A stretch of DNA of 31,661 nucleotides from JAKORR01 sp964608495 (GCA_964608495.1 CAZSOQ010000032.1:1-31661), one strand, 5' to 3'; shown: positions 8,349-17,348, counted from the stretch's first letter. The notes: generated from the letters alone by a model not told the origin. Numbers and translations are program-made.

Positions 8349-9734
8349 CGGGCGCTGGCCCTGAGGGCCGGGGCGAGACGGTGGCGCGCGCTTGAGTCTG
8401 ACGAAAACGGTGTGGTCGGCGACCTGGACAGACTCGACGAGCTGCCCGGCGTACCTGGGAAGGGCGGCGGCGATCCGTTCCGGGGAGAGCTGGCCCGCTA
8501 CGGCCAGGGAGACGCGGCTGCCGGGCATGGCCAGCGGCGCCACGCGGACGACGCCGGGCGTCTCGGCGAGCAGCCTGTGCAGGAGGGCGATCTGTGCCCG
8601 ATCGCCGGAGCCGATGATGCTGACACGGACGGCGCCGCCGTGGCGGGCCATCGTCTCGCGGATCGTGCGCGGGCCCAGGTCGGCACCGAGCCGCGCGCCA
8701 AGAGCGACGAGGGCGGCGGACACGGCCTGCTGGCGAGAGGTGCCGTGGGCTGAAGCGACGGAGGTGACGGTAAGGATGGGTTCGCGGTCGGCGGGCTTGA
8801 CGAGAAGGGCAGTGCCCTGAAGGCGGGCGGAGAGGGTGCCGTCCGCGAGCTCGGTGGGCTCGTCGGCCTCCACGCGGCCGAGCACTGCGTAGTCGGCGTG
8901 GGGCTGCTGACGCCAGCGGATCAAGCCGTCGTCGCCCACGCTGATGCCTGGCAGGTTGGCCTTCGATAGGGAGGCCGCCACGAAGCCCAGGCGACGGAGG
9001 GAGTGGGCGAGGGCCTGGGAAGCGAGGAAGAGACCGTCCTCACCTGCGACGCCGTCCTCGGTGAGGGCAACGAGGATGCTGGGGTTGCCGGTGTAGCGAA
9101 GGATGTCGCAGCAGCGGTTGTACTGGACCCAGGGCTTGAGGTCGTCAGCGTCGAGGTCGAGGGGGGCGGCAGCCACCGTGGCGCCAGGGCGGATGCGCAC
9201 GAGCTGGGACTGGGCGACGCTGACCGGCTCGCGGTCGCCGGTGACCTCCACCTCGCCCTCGTAGACGTAGGTGGCGGACTCGCCGTCCTCGGCTACCTCG
9301 CAGCGGAACACCGTGCCCTTGACGGAGGCGACGGCGCTGGGCATCTGGACCTGGAACTTGCTCGAGCCGGTAAGGGCGCGCTCGATGGTGACCCAGATGC
9401 CGCCGAGGAGGGCTTTGAAGCTGGTTAGGCCACCGGCCTGCAGGTGGGTGATGAGGAGGTGGGAGCTCTCGTCCATGCGGACATAGCCGCCGCGGCCGAT
9501 GGTGACCTCCGCGCGGGAGTCGGCGCCGGTCTTGATGGCATCGCTGGGCTTGAGGACCTCGTTCAGCCGCGCAGCGGACCAGCCCGCCGTGCCGTGGCGG
9601 ACCTGGACGTCGCCGTACGTGGAAGTGACCACGGCCTGGTCGGCGGCCAACTGAGCACGGTCTCCCAGCGAGGGCCCCAGCGTCACACAGGGCACCAGGA
9701 CCAGGGCGAGCGCGGTCAGCGCGTATCTTGCCAT
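8319..9734 (-). CDS. Exported FecR-domain protein
   Basis: 471 residues from the ATG at 9734, preceded by GGGAGGG at 6-7 nt; the frame open to 9887 has no better start. Residues 1-24 are a signal peptide. A FecR domain occupies about 35-160: STYGDVQVRHG, LNEVLKPSDAIKTG, RAEVTIGRGGYVRM, then SAVASVKGTVFRCEV and YEGEVEVTG. The remaining part holds alpha/beta segments (HADYAVLGRVEADE, ARLQGTALLVKP, VRVSIIGSGDRAQI) that recall periplasmic CsgG/FlgT-like folds; I would not assign them firmly. The last about 20 residues are Pro/Gly-rich and come from a GC-rich repeat. It is the first gene of the run leading into the CHASE2 cyclase, so a role in envelope sensing upstream of second-messenger synthesis is inferred. 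Confidence 0.85.
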   Translation of the reverse strand: MARYALTALALVLVPCVTLGPSLGDRAQLAADQAVVTSTYGDVQVRHGTAGWSAARLNEVLKPSDAIKTGADSRAEVTIGRGGYVRMDESSHLLITHLQAGGLTSFKALLGGIWVTIERALTGSSKFQVQMPSAVASVKGTVFRCEVAEDGESATYVYEGEVEVTGDREPVSVAQSQLVRIRPGATVAAAPLDLDADDLKPWVQYNRCCDILRYTGNPSILVALTEDGVAGEDGLFLASQALAHSLRRLGFVAASLSKANLPGISVGDDGLIRWRQQPHADYAVLGRVEADEPTELADGTLSARLQGTALLVKPADREPILTVTSVASAHGTSRQQAVSAALVALGARLGADLGPRTIRETMARHGGAVRVSIIGSGDRAQIALLHRLLAETPGVVRVAPLAMPGSRVSLAVAGQLSPERIAAALPRYAGQLVESVQVADHTVFVRLKRAPPSRPGPQGQRPPGVGPPFPE

Positions 9735-10035
9735 CGTCTTCCCTCCCACCGCGCCCCCTGGGATCGCTCTAGCGCGGGACCGGCGGGCTTTCTCAGCTAG
9801 GACCGCCTCTTGGCGGCGAAGGTTCACACGAGCCGCGAACCGACAGCCCTGAAGCAGCCACAGACGCGCGCCCGAGGGCCGCGGCACGGGCGGATCGGTT
9901 GACCTCCCGCGCCCGGTCAGGACCCATTCTACCCCAGGTGACGATGGATGGGGACCCGGCCGCGTGCCGGGGCCGGTGGGCCGCGGGCGGCGGATGAGGT
10001 AGGCTAAGGGCGAGATGACGCAGAGGGGAGGGCCG
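9735..10035. other. Divergent intergenic region, FecR operon and YkuD gene
   Basis: The 301 bases separate two divergent starts and must contain promoters for both directions. I found no convincing -35/-10 pair. The content is GC-rich without a clear hairpin, repeat or small gene. Confidence 0.5.
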
Positions 10036-10785
10036 ATGGTCCTGCTGAGTAGATGCCTGCGCCCGAGGGGAGCCTGGGCGGCTGTGCCGGCCGGCGTGGC
10101 GATCGTGGCTGTCCTCGGGCCCTACCTGTCCGGTGTGGCCGACGCAAGGCGAGACGACGTGAAGGCACGAGCAACGGTCGCGGATCGCCTCGGGCAGTAT
10201 GGACCGGCCGCGCGGGCGCGGCTGAGGCCGCACTTCCGGGCGCGCGGGGTGCGCTACCCTCCGCGCAAGCTGGTGCTCGTGGGCCTCAAGCAGGAGAAGC
10301 TGCTCGAAGCCTACGCGGCCGATGCGTCGGGGAAGCCGGTGTTCGTCCGGTCCTACCCGATCCTCGCGGCGAGCGGGAGAATAGGGCCCAAGCTGCGCGA
10401 GGGCGACCTGCAGGTGCCCGAGGGGGTCTACAGGATCGCGCTCCTGAACCCCAACAGCCGGTTCCACCTGTCCCTGGGGATCAACTACCCGAACGAGTCT
10501 GACCGGCGACAGGCCCGGCGCGAAGGGCGGACGAATCTGGGCGGCGACATCATGATCCACGGCGGCGGGGCGTCCATCGGCTGCCTCGCGATGGGCGATG
10601 AGGCGGCCGAGGACCTGTTCGTCCTGGCGGCCGAGACGGGCTTGGGGAACATCACGGTCATCCTCAGCCCCGTGGACTTCCGCGTGCGAGGCCTGCCGAA
10701 GGACCCGCCCGAGCTGCCCGCGTGGACGGATGAGCTTTACGCCACGATCAGGCAGCGGCTGGCGGCGCTGCCCCCGCGGCCCTGA
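10036..10785 (+). CDS. YkuD-domain L,D-transpeptidase or endopeptidase, YafK/DpaA-like
   Basis: 249 residues from the ATG at 10036, chosen over the ATG at 10015 because GGGGAGG lies 4 nt before it and the shorter form begins with a clean signal or anchor (residues 1-36). The catalytic YkuD motif is H175-GGGAS-IG-C183, with C183 the nucleophile. GDLQVPEGVYRI followed by NPNSRFHLSLGINYPNESD is typical of the YafK subfamily. In E. coli that protein (DpaA) cleaves Braun lipoprotein from peptidoglycan; other YkuD enzymes make 3-3 cross-links. The protein acts in the periplasm. The Cys-rich gene follows after 46 nt, probably co-transcribed. Which of the two reactions it performs cannot be told from sequence. 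Confidence 0.9.
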   Translation: MVLLSRCLRPRGAWAAVPAGVAIVAVLGPYLSGVADARRDDVKARATVADRLGQYGPAARARLRPHFRARGVRYPPRKLVLVGLKQEKLLEAYAADASGKPVFVRSYPILAASGRIGPKLREGDLQVPEGVYRIALLNPNSRFHLSLGINYPNESDRRQARREGRTNLGGDIMIHGGGASIGCLAMGDEAAEDLFVLAAETGLGNITVILSPVDFRVRGLPKDPPELPAWTDELYATIRQRLAALPPRP

Positions 10786-10831
10786 GGGCACAGTAGCGCG
10801 GACGGAAGCACCCACCAAGGGAGCACGGTCA

Positions 10832-11323
10832 ATGGCCCAGGATGACGGAATCCTCGCGGAGTACCTGCGGCGGGCGTACCAGGCCGTGGACGGGCTGTGG
10901 TTCGTGATGACCGAGGAGACGCGCGGCTTCGACGAGGCCGTGCGGCTGGATGGGAAGGTGTGGGGGGTCGTGGCGAAGATCCAGGCGCGCAAGGCCCGGG
11001 AGCTGCTGGGCTGCGGGGGGAATACGCCCGAGGAGCTGGAGCGATGCTTCAGCCTCAAGCTGCGCGCCGATGGGCACGTCTTCGAGAGCGGCGTGGGAGC
11101 GGAGGGCGTGGCGTTCACGATACGCCAGTGCGCGTGGCACAGGCTGCTGGTGCAGAGCGGGCGGCAGGAGGTGGCGCACCAGGTGTCGCAGGCGGTATGC
11201 CCGACGGAGGGGAGGGTGTGGTGCAGGGAGTTCGGGGGCGAGTACGAGTACGAGATGCCGTGCACGATCTGCGGCGGGGATGGGACGTGCGAGATGCGAT
11301 TCCGGCGATGCGCCGGGGGATGA
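10832..11323 (+). CDS. Cysteine-rich cytoplasmic protein, DUF6125-like
   Basis: 163 residues, start ATG at 10832 with AAGGGAG 8 nt upstream. There is no signal peptide. An N-terminal helical part (LWFVMTEETRGFDEAVRLD, VVAKIQARKARELLG) is followed by an alpha/beta part with nine cysteines: C61, C72, C100 in QCAWH, C123 in AVCP, C131, the pair C144/C147, C153 and C160. The clustering suggests metal or Fe-S binding. The layout resembles proteins labelled DUF6125 or ATC-hydrolase-like in anaerobes; the name is from memory and the function unknown. It follows the YkuD gene closely but shares no obvious biology with it. Confidence 0.72.
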   Translation: MAQDDGILAEYLRRAYQAVDGLWFVMTEETRGFDEAVRLDGKVWGVVAKIQARKARELLGCGGNTPEELERCFSLKLRADGHVFESGVGAEGVAFTIRQCAWHRLLVQSGRQEVAHQVSQAVCPTEGRVWCREFGGEYEYEMPCTICGGDGTCEMRFRRCAGG

Positions 11324-11324
11324 G

Positions 11325-11345
11325 GAAGGGGCCGAGCGCCCCTTC
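11325..11345. terminator. Bidirectional hairpin terminator
   Basis: A perfect 8-bp stem GAAGGGGC/GCCCCTTC with loop CGAGC begins 2 nt after the stop of the Cys-rich gene and serves the convergent DUF6259-like gene from the other side. Only two T follow on the plus strand, so it lacks a true U-tract. Confidence 0.65.
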
Positions 11346-11393
11346 TTGCGCACCGCCTGGGGCCGCCGCGTTACTCGGCAGCAGACGGAAGGG

Positions 11394-14300
11394 CTACCCG
11401 GCACTGAGGACGGCGCGGGACCAGAGGGCCCAGTCGTAGCTGCCGGAGCCGATCGAGTCGGTGACCAGCTCCAGCAGAACGTCCTGGCCCGCCAAGGCCG
11501 TCAGGTCCACGCTCGCCTCGCGATATGCCCCCTCGATCATGACGTCGCGCCAGACGGTGCGCCGATTCACAGCCACCTGGAAGGACACGCCCTTGGTGAA
11601 GGAGCCGCAGACCCCGTAGCCGAGGGCGAGCGCCAAAGGCTCGGCCCGGGGTAGGCGCACGAGGTACTGGAAGGAGGTCTGCCCGAAGCTCGGCGGGTGA
11701 GCCCCCACTGAACCCTCGCGCACCGCACCACCACAGGAGCGATCGGCCCGCCGCCCCACGTCGCTGTCCGGAGGCACTGCACGCCACTCGCCGCGCGAGA
11801 CCTGGCCGATGCGTTCGGGGCCGGCGAGAAGATCGAAGGGAAGCGTGACCGCGCGGCCGGGGCTGAAGCGCAGGAGGAAGGCCCCGGGAGGCGTGAGGTC
11901 GAGGGTAACGATGCGGCTCCCTGCCTCGCCGGGAGTCTCGCCGGCCTTCACGGAGACCGGGATCGGGCGGCCCTCGGCGTCGGTGGCGGCGAGGGGCTCG
12001 CCCGGGGCCAGGACCTGGACGGGGCCGGGCGGGCAGCCGCGGCGGATGATCGGATCGCCCCAGGCGCACAGGTCCCAGGAGGCGCGGTGTTCGGGGCCGG
12101 GATCGGCGATGAGGCGCAGGCGGACCTTCCGTCCCGCGAAGGCGGAGAGGTCGGCGAGGGTGGGCTGCCAGCCCTGCCGGCTGACGTGGCGCTCGAAGAC
12201 ACGCTGACCGTCCACCTCGACGATGTAGGTGACTCCGTCCGTGTCGCGAGCAGAGTCGTGCATGCCCGCGTACCAGTCGAGGAAGAGGCCACGGTCGGAG
12301 AGCGGGAGGTCCAGGTCGAACTCAGCGAAGACCTGGCCCCAGCCGTCCACGCCGGACCAGGGGGGATGGGCGGACAGGGCGTCTCGCCGGACTCCACCCG
12401 AGGCGACGAGGCGGCGGGAGAACTCCGCGCGATAGGCCAGGGGCTCCTCGCGCGTGCCCTGGACGAGCACGCCCACCCTCATGCGATCGGCGAGATCGCT
12501 CAGGCGAAGCAGAGCGACGGCGCGGCGATTGACCTCCGTCTCAGCCCAGAGGACGTCGTCGGAGAGCTGCCAGCGGGTGAGGGTGTGCTCGCGGGCGAGG
12601 CGGAGGAAGCGCGGCGAGAGGTCGGGTGGCGGGTCGGGAGAGAGGATGTACTGGGCTGTGGGATCCAGGCCGCTAAGGCCGCGGGCGTCGAAGACGGGCC
12701 AGCCCGGGACGGAGCCTGTGGTATCGAGCACGTCCAGGCCGGAGCGCCGCTCGTAGAGGACCTCGTCGTCGCTGGCGAGGCGGGCGCCGGTGTCGGTGGG
12801 CATCACGGCCCAGGCCCGACCGTCGGCCGAGCGCCAGCAGAAGCGGGCATCGGCGGGCCAGGGGGCGTCGGCCAGCGGGACGAGGCCGTGCCCCTGGAAG
12901 GCCCGGGCGATGCCGGCGACGGTGACCGCGCCGGGCTGGGACAGCTCCCCGGGGTAGCCCAGGTCGAAGGTTGGGTACAGGCCGCTGCGTTCCTGGGTGC
13001 GGAGGACGTCCGCGGCCTCGGAGTTGGTGGCGCCGGCGGGGATCGTGAAGGCGTAGTGGGAGTAGTACCTGCAGGCGGGGCTGAAGAGGAAGAAGCCGAT
13101 GGAGTGCTGGGAGCGGGCCTCGTCGTCGAAGGGCGTGCGCTGGGTGAAGCTCAAGGCGCCCGAGGTCACCTCGTTGAACTCCTCGCCGCCCAGGGCAAGG
13201 CCGGGCGCGGCGCGGAGCAGGTCGTCCATCAGGCGCAGCTTGCCCTCGCCCATGGTCATCCCCTCGACCAGCCCCGCATGATCGTTGACCAGCTCGATGC
13301 TCTGGTCGAGATGCGCGGCGTCTATCCCGTATCGCTCGACCGCCTCGCGTACGGCGCCGGCGAGGAGCTTGCGGTAGGCCGAGGAGGCCGGGTTGATGTG
13401 CACGAAATGCTTAGGGTGGCTGGGATTGTCCACCTCGTAGCCGACGGGCCGGCCGGCGCGGTCGCGCAGGACGAAGGGCTCGAGGGCCGCGAAGGCCGGG
13501 TTGCGTGGGGAACAGGCGAAGGTGTTGAAGTGGACCATCACGCGGAAGCCGAGGGCGTGGGCGCGGGCGCAGAAGGCAGGGAAGTCGGGTGCGGCCGTGT
13601 AGTCGGGGTAGTTGATGTCGTAGCCGTCGCGGCGCCAATTGACGACCACGAGAAGGGTCCTGCGCGGGTCGAGGACGCGCGCCAGGGGATCGAGCAGAGC
13701 GGGGTCGTTGCGCAGGACCTTGACGAAGGCGGAGATGTCGGCGGTCCAGGCCGGGGGTCGCCAGTCGTCGCCGAGTCTGGGGTGGAAGGCGCCGCGCATC
13801 CACTGGCGGTAACGGGCCGCGGGGACGCGCCAGTCGCCCCGGAAGACGTTGATCCGCCACTCGACACCCTCGGCCGAGGAGACGGCGTCGGGGGCGCCGA
13901 GGGTCTCGCTGTGAAGCCAGAGCGCGCCCCCTGGGTCGCTGCGGCGGAAGTGGAGGGACTTGGGAATGGCACGCGGGTCCTGGGACCAGACGGCGAAGCC
14001 GTCGGGGGCCGGGGCCTGGGCGGCCGGGTCAGGCTCGAAGATGGCGATCTGGGCCTCCCAGTTGCGGTGGCCGCAGTAGGTGAGGTCCAGAGCGTCGCCC
14101 GGTGCCAGGTCGCGCACGAGCAGGCCCTGGGCGGACATGGGCGCGACGAGCTGGAGACGATCGAAGTCCGGCGGAGCCAGGGCCACCCGAAGACCCCCGA
14201 CGCCGGGCTCGGCGGCCCGGCCCGTGGCCTTTAGGACGAGGTCCCCATGATCGGGATCGAGGCAAAGGGTGAGGGTCCAGGTGCCGTGGGGGCCGGTGCG

Positions 14301-14597
14301 CGTCATGGTCGCCTGGTCGCCCGTGGCAGACACGGTGACGTCGCCGGCGGGCGGCTGGAGGCCCGCGCGGGTGAGCAGCCCACCCATGGCCTCGGCATCG
14401 GCGGGCGCAAGGAGCTCACCGCCGCCGAGCTTGCTGACGAGGGAGACCAGCACGCCGCGCTCGAAGCGGGCGCGGAAGGCATCGGTCTCGGCCACGACCC
14501 GCGCGCCGGTGGCGGTGATGCCGGGAGCCGCGACGGCCGCCAGCGGAAGGAGGAAGATGGCCGCGGATGCGGAGGCTGAGCGGAGGATCACACGCAT
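11394..14597 (-). CDS. Large secreted glycosidase-like protein, DUF6259 type
   Basis: 1067 residues from the ATG at 14597, with GGTGGG upstream; the frame open to 14687 adds no sensible signal sequence. Residues 1-23 are a signal peptide. The N-terminal 270 residues form a beta-sandwich such as precedes many TIM-barrel glycosidases. A barrel follows with TLLVVVNWRRDGYDINYPDY, a strand with MVHFNTF, and HLDQ in which D431 sits where a nucleophile would be. The strand GGEEFNE (E472/E473/E476) is the natural acid/base candidate. The C-terminal third holds two related beta-sandwich segments, each with an (S/T)-x-LAG or LSAFAG strand followed by a W-D-(L/A) motif, resembling carbohydrate-binding NPCBM-type modules. 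It probably hydrolyses an extracellular glycan; family and linkage are unassigned. Confidence 0.85.
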   Translation of the reverse strand: MRVILRSASASAAIFLLPLAAVAAPGITATGARVVAETDAFRARFERGVLVSLVSKLGGGELLAPADAEAMGGLLTRAGLQPPAGDVTVSATGDQATMTRTGPHGTWTLTLCLDPDHGDLVLKATGRAAEPGVGGLRVALAPPDFDRLQLVAPMSAQGLLVRDLAPGDALDLTYCGHRNWEAQIAIFEPDPAAQAPAPDGFAVWSQDPRAIPKSLHFRRSDPGGALWLHSETLGAPDAVSSAEGVEWRINVFRGDWRVPAARYRQWMRGAFHPRLGDDWRPPAWTADISAFVKVLRNDPALLDPLARVLDPRRTLLVVVNWRRDGYDINYPDYTAAPDFPAFCARAHALGFRVMVHFNTFACSPRNPAFAALEPFVLRDRAGRPVGYEVDNPSHPKHFVHINPASSAYRKLLAGAVREAVERYGIDAAHLDQSIELVNDHAGLVEGMTMGEGKLRLMDDLLRAAPGLALGGEEFNEVTSGALSFTQRTPFDDEARSQHSIGFFLFSPACRYYSHYAFTIPAGATNSEAADVLRTQERSGLYPTFDLGYPGELSQPGAVTVAGIARAFQGHGLVPLADAPWPADARFCWRSADGRAWAVMPTDTGARLASDDEVLYERRSGLDVLDTTGSVPGWPVFDARGLSGLDPTAQYILSPDPPPDLSPRFLRLAREHTLTRWQLSDDVLWAETEVNRRAVALLRLSDLADRMRVGVLVQGTREEPLAYRAEFSRRLVASGGVRRDALSAHPPWSGVDGWGQVFAEFDLDLPLSDRGLFLDWYAGMHDSARDTDGVTYIVEVDGQRVFERHVSRQGWQPTLADLSAFAGRKVRLRLIADPGPEHRASWDLCAWGDPIIRRGCPPGPVQVLAPGEPLAATDAEGRPIPVSVKAGETPGEAGSRIVTLDLTPPGAFLLRFSPGRAVTLPFDLLAGPERIGQVSRGEWRAVPPDSDVGRRADRSCGGAVREGSVGAHPPSFGQTSFQYLVRLPRAEPLALALGYGVCGSFTKGVSFQVAVNRRTVWRDVMIEGAYREASVDLTALAGQDVLLELVTDSIGSGSYDWALWSRAVLSAG

Positions 14598-14738
14598 TGG
14601 CTTTCCCACCGGGGTGACGTGATGGCGTGACGGCAAGGAGTGTGCCCGAGACGGTGCTGACACGCAAGGGCCGTGCGGGCATGGCACGCCCGTGGCGGCC
14701 CGGGCAGACTCGTTCGTTCCCCTGCCGGCGCGACGGCG

Positions 14739-16706
14739 CTACTCGAAGACGACCATCGCGTAGCCCGGCACGACAGGCACCGTGGTCTCGATGTATCCGC
14801 CGACGACCGAGAAGGGGAGCTCGTCGCCCGTCGGCGCGAGGTAGACCCTCGCGGGCGGGTCGCCGTCGAGGCGCAGGGCCACGGGCACATCGCGTAGCTC
14901 GATGGGCTCCTCGATCATGTCCATGGTGGGCCCACGCCGCTCGGGGACGTAGGACAGCAGATGGACCATGCGGCGGCCCGGCTGGCTGGTCACGGTCACC
15001 CTGGCGAAGGACGGCAGGCCCCAGGTCCTGACCAGGGGCTCGGGCAGCAGACGGGCCAGCAGATTCGCCACGACCTGCCTGATAGGCACCGGGGCGTCGC
15101 TGTAGTAGGACGCGAAGATCGGGTGGCTCGCGTGGGCGACACTGCCGCACAGCGTCAGCGCGGGCTCGCCCGTGGCCCTGTCGGGCGGCAGGTACACGAA
15201 GCCGTGCTCACCGTCCCAGTGGCGGCTGTAGTAGGGCGCGACGATGGCGGCCAGCACCTGGGTGCCGTCGAGAGCGGCGATGGTCGTGCCGCGCTGGTAG
15301 AGCGTGATGGGCATGTCGGGCATCGCCTGGCTCAGCTCAGGCCCGACGACGAAGAAGGCGGGATCGTGGGGGCTCTCGCCCTGGAGCGTGACGCCCCACT
15401 CGCGCAGCACGAAGTCCTGCCTATCCGGATCGGCGCCCGACCAGCAGCTCGACAGCACGGCGCCACCGGCCGCCAGGTGCCTGCGCACCTTGTCGGCGTC
15501 CTGGTCGTCCAGGGTCACGTCGTCGGGCAGGACCAGCAGGCGGTAGCCCTGCCAATCGGCCCGGGGGGAGAGCACGTCGAACTGGGCCTTCAGCTCGCAG
15601 AGGAGGCGCGTGGCGCCCTTGACCGTCGCCTGGCTGCGGGCGAACTCGGCACCGTGGACGTAGCTGAAGCCGGGCTTGGGCGCCACGACGGCGAGGTCGG
15701 TGACGGCCTTGGCGCCGTCGAGCCACGGCTCGAGCTTCTGCAGGCGGCCGTAGATGCGCTCGATGAGGTCGAAGACGGCGTGGTTGATGTCGCCGCGGGG
15801 GTGGAAGTGGTCGCCGATGGTGGTGCGCATGCCGAGGGCCAGACCGTGGAGGCAGTCGTACTCGAGGCTGGCCTCGGTGCGGATGCCGCCGAAGTCGCCC
15901 CAGGACTTGTGGAACCGGCCGGTCATGTTGAGCAGCGGCTTGCCGAGGGTGCGCAGGTAGCGCCCGTAGGCGGGCAGGGCGTCGTAGCCCCAGCCGCCCG
16001 TGGGCAGGCACTCGTACTCCAAGTAGGTGCCGATGTCCTGCTGGGCCTCGGCCCCCACCCCGTTGAAGTACAGCAGCAGGTCAGGCTTGATGGCCCGCGC
16101 GGCCTCGGCGATGCGGCGGGCCATGCGCAGGCGCGACAGCTCGGCGAACTCCGCCAACTGGCGCGGGTCCTCCCAGTCCATGCCCCGCTCCTTCATCTCG
16201 CGGACGCACTCGACGCCTACGCAGGGGTGCTGGTGCATGCAGTCCAGGAACAGCCCGGCCACGGGGTAGCCGCTCACGATCTCGCGGATCATCTCGAGCA
16301 CGTGGTCGGCATAGCCCGTGTTGTAGCACATCATGCGGAAGAAGTGGTCCAGGCGATTGGGCTTGTAGGTGTGGCCCTCAGGGGTCAGCACGAGCCAGCC
16401 GCGGTTGAGCAGGGCCTCCTCGTGGCTGAGGCCGACGTTGACGTAGGCCGAGAGAGCGATCCCTCGGGCCTGGCACGCCTCCGCGAGCTTCCCGAACAGG
16501 TCGTACCGCAGGGACGGGTGGCGGATGCCGACCTTCGTGTTGTAGTAGGCCATGCCGAGGTTGCAGCGCGCGTGGAAGACCACGTAGTCAACGCCGCAGG
16601 CGTGAAGGCGGTCGGCGAAGGCGTCGGCATCGAAGCCCTCGCCCACGTCCGGGCAGGCGGGCATGGTGTGAACGTCGTAGAACAGACACCACTTGGGCTC
16701 GTGCAT
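14739..16706 (-). CDS. Cytoplasmic glycosidase-like protein, GHL6/GH42-type architecture
   Basis: 655 residues from the ATG at 16706, with GAGGGG 7 nt upstream. There is no signal peptide. Residues 1-330 are a TIM barrel related to hypothetical glycosyl hydrolase 6 and alpha-L-fucosidase-like proteins: DYVVFHARCNLGMAYYNTKV near the start, GIALSAYVNVGLSHEE, and AGLFLDCMHQHPC with D155 as candidate catalytic residue. The segment YLEYECLPTGGWGYDALP carries candidate acids. Residues about 390-560 look like the GATase-like trimerisation domain of GH42 enzymes (YRLLVLPDDVTLDDQDA, LAAGGAVLSSCWSG), followed by a small beta domain. It lies 92 nt after the ASRT-like gene and 141 nt before the DUF6259-like gene, so it probably works on imported oligosaccharides in the same pathway. 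Substrate unknown. Confidence 0.85.
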   Translation of the reverse strand: MHEPKWCLFYDVHTMPACPDVGEGFDADAFADRLHACGVDYVVFHARCNLGMAYYNTKVGIRHPSLRYDLFGKLAEACQARGIALSAYVNVGLSHEEALLNRGWLVLTPEGHTYKPNRLDHFFRMMCYNTGYADHVLEMIREIVSGYPVAGLFLDCMHQHPCVGVECVREMKERGMDWEDPRQLAEFAELSRLRMARRIAEAARAIKPDLLLYFNGVGAEAQQDIGTYLEYECLPTGGWGYDALPAYGRYLRTLGKPLLNMTGRFHKSWGDFGGIRTEASLEYDCLHGLALGMRTTIGDHFHPRGDINHAVFDLIERIYGRLQKLEPWLDGAKAVTDLAVVAPKPGFSYVHGAEFARSQATVKGATRLLCELKAQFDVLSPRADWQGYRLLVLPDDVTLDDQDADKVRRHLAAGGAVLSSCWSGADPDRQDFVLREWGVTLQGESPHDPAFFVVGPELSQAMPDMPITLYQRGTTIAALDGTQVLAAIVAPYYSRHWDGEHGFVYLPPDRATGEPALTLCGSVAHASHPIFASYYSDAPVPIRQVVANLLARLLPEPLVRTWGLPSFARVTVTSQPGRRMVHLLSYVPERRGPTMDMIEEPIELRDVPVALRLDGDPPARVYLAPTGDELPFSVVGGYIETTVPVVPGYAMVVFE

Positions 16707-16798
16707 TTTGATCCCCTCGTCTGTGGGTTGCGCACCGGCGCGATCGGGTGCAACAGGCCGCCCGCGCGCGTGCGTCGCGCCCGGGCGGAGGACGGGCC

Positions 16799-17176
16799 TC
16801 AGTCCGTCGAGTAGCCAAGGATCGTGTAGTACGCGAGGTTGGGCTGGCGCACATCCGCCCGGCCGATCTGGGCCACGACGGGCATGTCCGAGCGCAGCCT
16901 CAGGGCGTACTGGCCGAAGGGGACCTGGAAGCCGCGGTCGCCCAGCGGCTTGTCCAGGCGGAAACACTGGACGCGCCGCGCGGGGACCGAGACCCTGAGG
17001 CCCGTCTCCGGCTCGCGATCGCTGAAGAACACGTCAATCTCGATGTGGGCCTCCGAGTCGCCCGTGTTGAGGACGATGAGGGACTCGTGGCCCTCGAGGG
17101 GCAGGTCCGGGTCGCCCGCGGGCGGCAGGTCGCCATCGGGGAAAATCCAGACGTGCCTTCCTTCTCCTGCGCTCAC
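16799..17176 (-). CDS. Stand-alone ASRT-family (sensory rhodopsin transducer-like) protein
   Basis: 125 residues from a GTG at 17176, which has GAGGTGG 7 nt upstream. An ATG 18 nt further out (17194) lacks a ribosome binding site, and 125 residues is the family's usual length. The Anabaena sensory rhodopsin transducer fold is recognisable from VWIFPDGDLPP, GHESLIVLNTGDSEAHI, FFSDREPETG, VPARRVQCFRLD and YALRLRSDMPVVAQIGRADV. Family members are small beta-sandwiches. In cyanobacteria one partners a sensory rhodopsin; elsewhere they have been proposed to bind small molecules or sugars. There is no rhodopsin gene here: neighbours are a glycosidase and Bcp. A sugar-binding or regulatory role in the glycosidase operon is inferred. 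Confidence 0.85.
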   Translation of the reverse strand: MSAGEGRHVWIFPDGDLPPAGDPDLPLEGHESLIVLNTGDSEAHIEIDVFFSDREPETGLRVSVPARRVQCFRLDKPLGDRGFQVPFGQYALRLRSDMPVVAQIGRADVRQPNLAYYTILGYSTD

Positions 17177-17348
17177 GGTGAGACCACCTCTCATGCGCGG
17201 GGAAGGGGGCGAGCAGCGGACCGACCCTCGCCCCGGGACGCCGCGGCGCCCTTCACAGGCGGCCGCGCGCGGTTGGCGACGGTGTTCCGCGCACGGGCCG
17301 GCACTTCCTTGTCCCCCCGCCGAGCGGGAGGAAGGCCACGCGGCGGGT

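Noticed and set aside
12087..14234. Open frame of 715 codons antisense to the DUF6259-like gene
   Set aside because: No domain and antisense composition; the sense gene has a signal peptide and catalytic-type strands.
14672..14695. Hairpin GCGGGC/GCCCG between two minus-strand genes
   Set aside because: Only 5-6 bp with a wobble, no T-tract; too weak to call a terminator in this GC-rich sequence.
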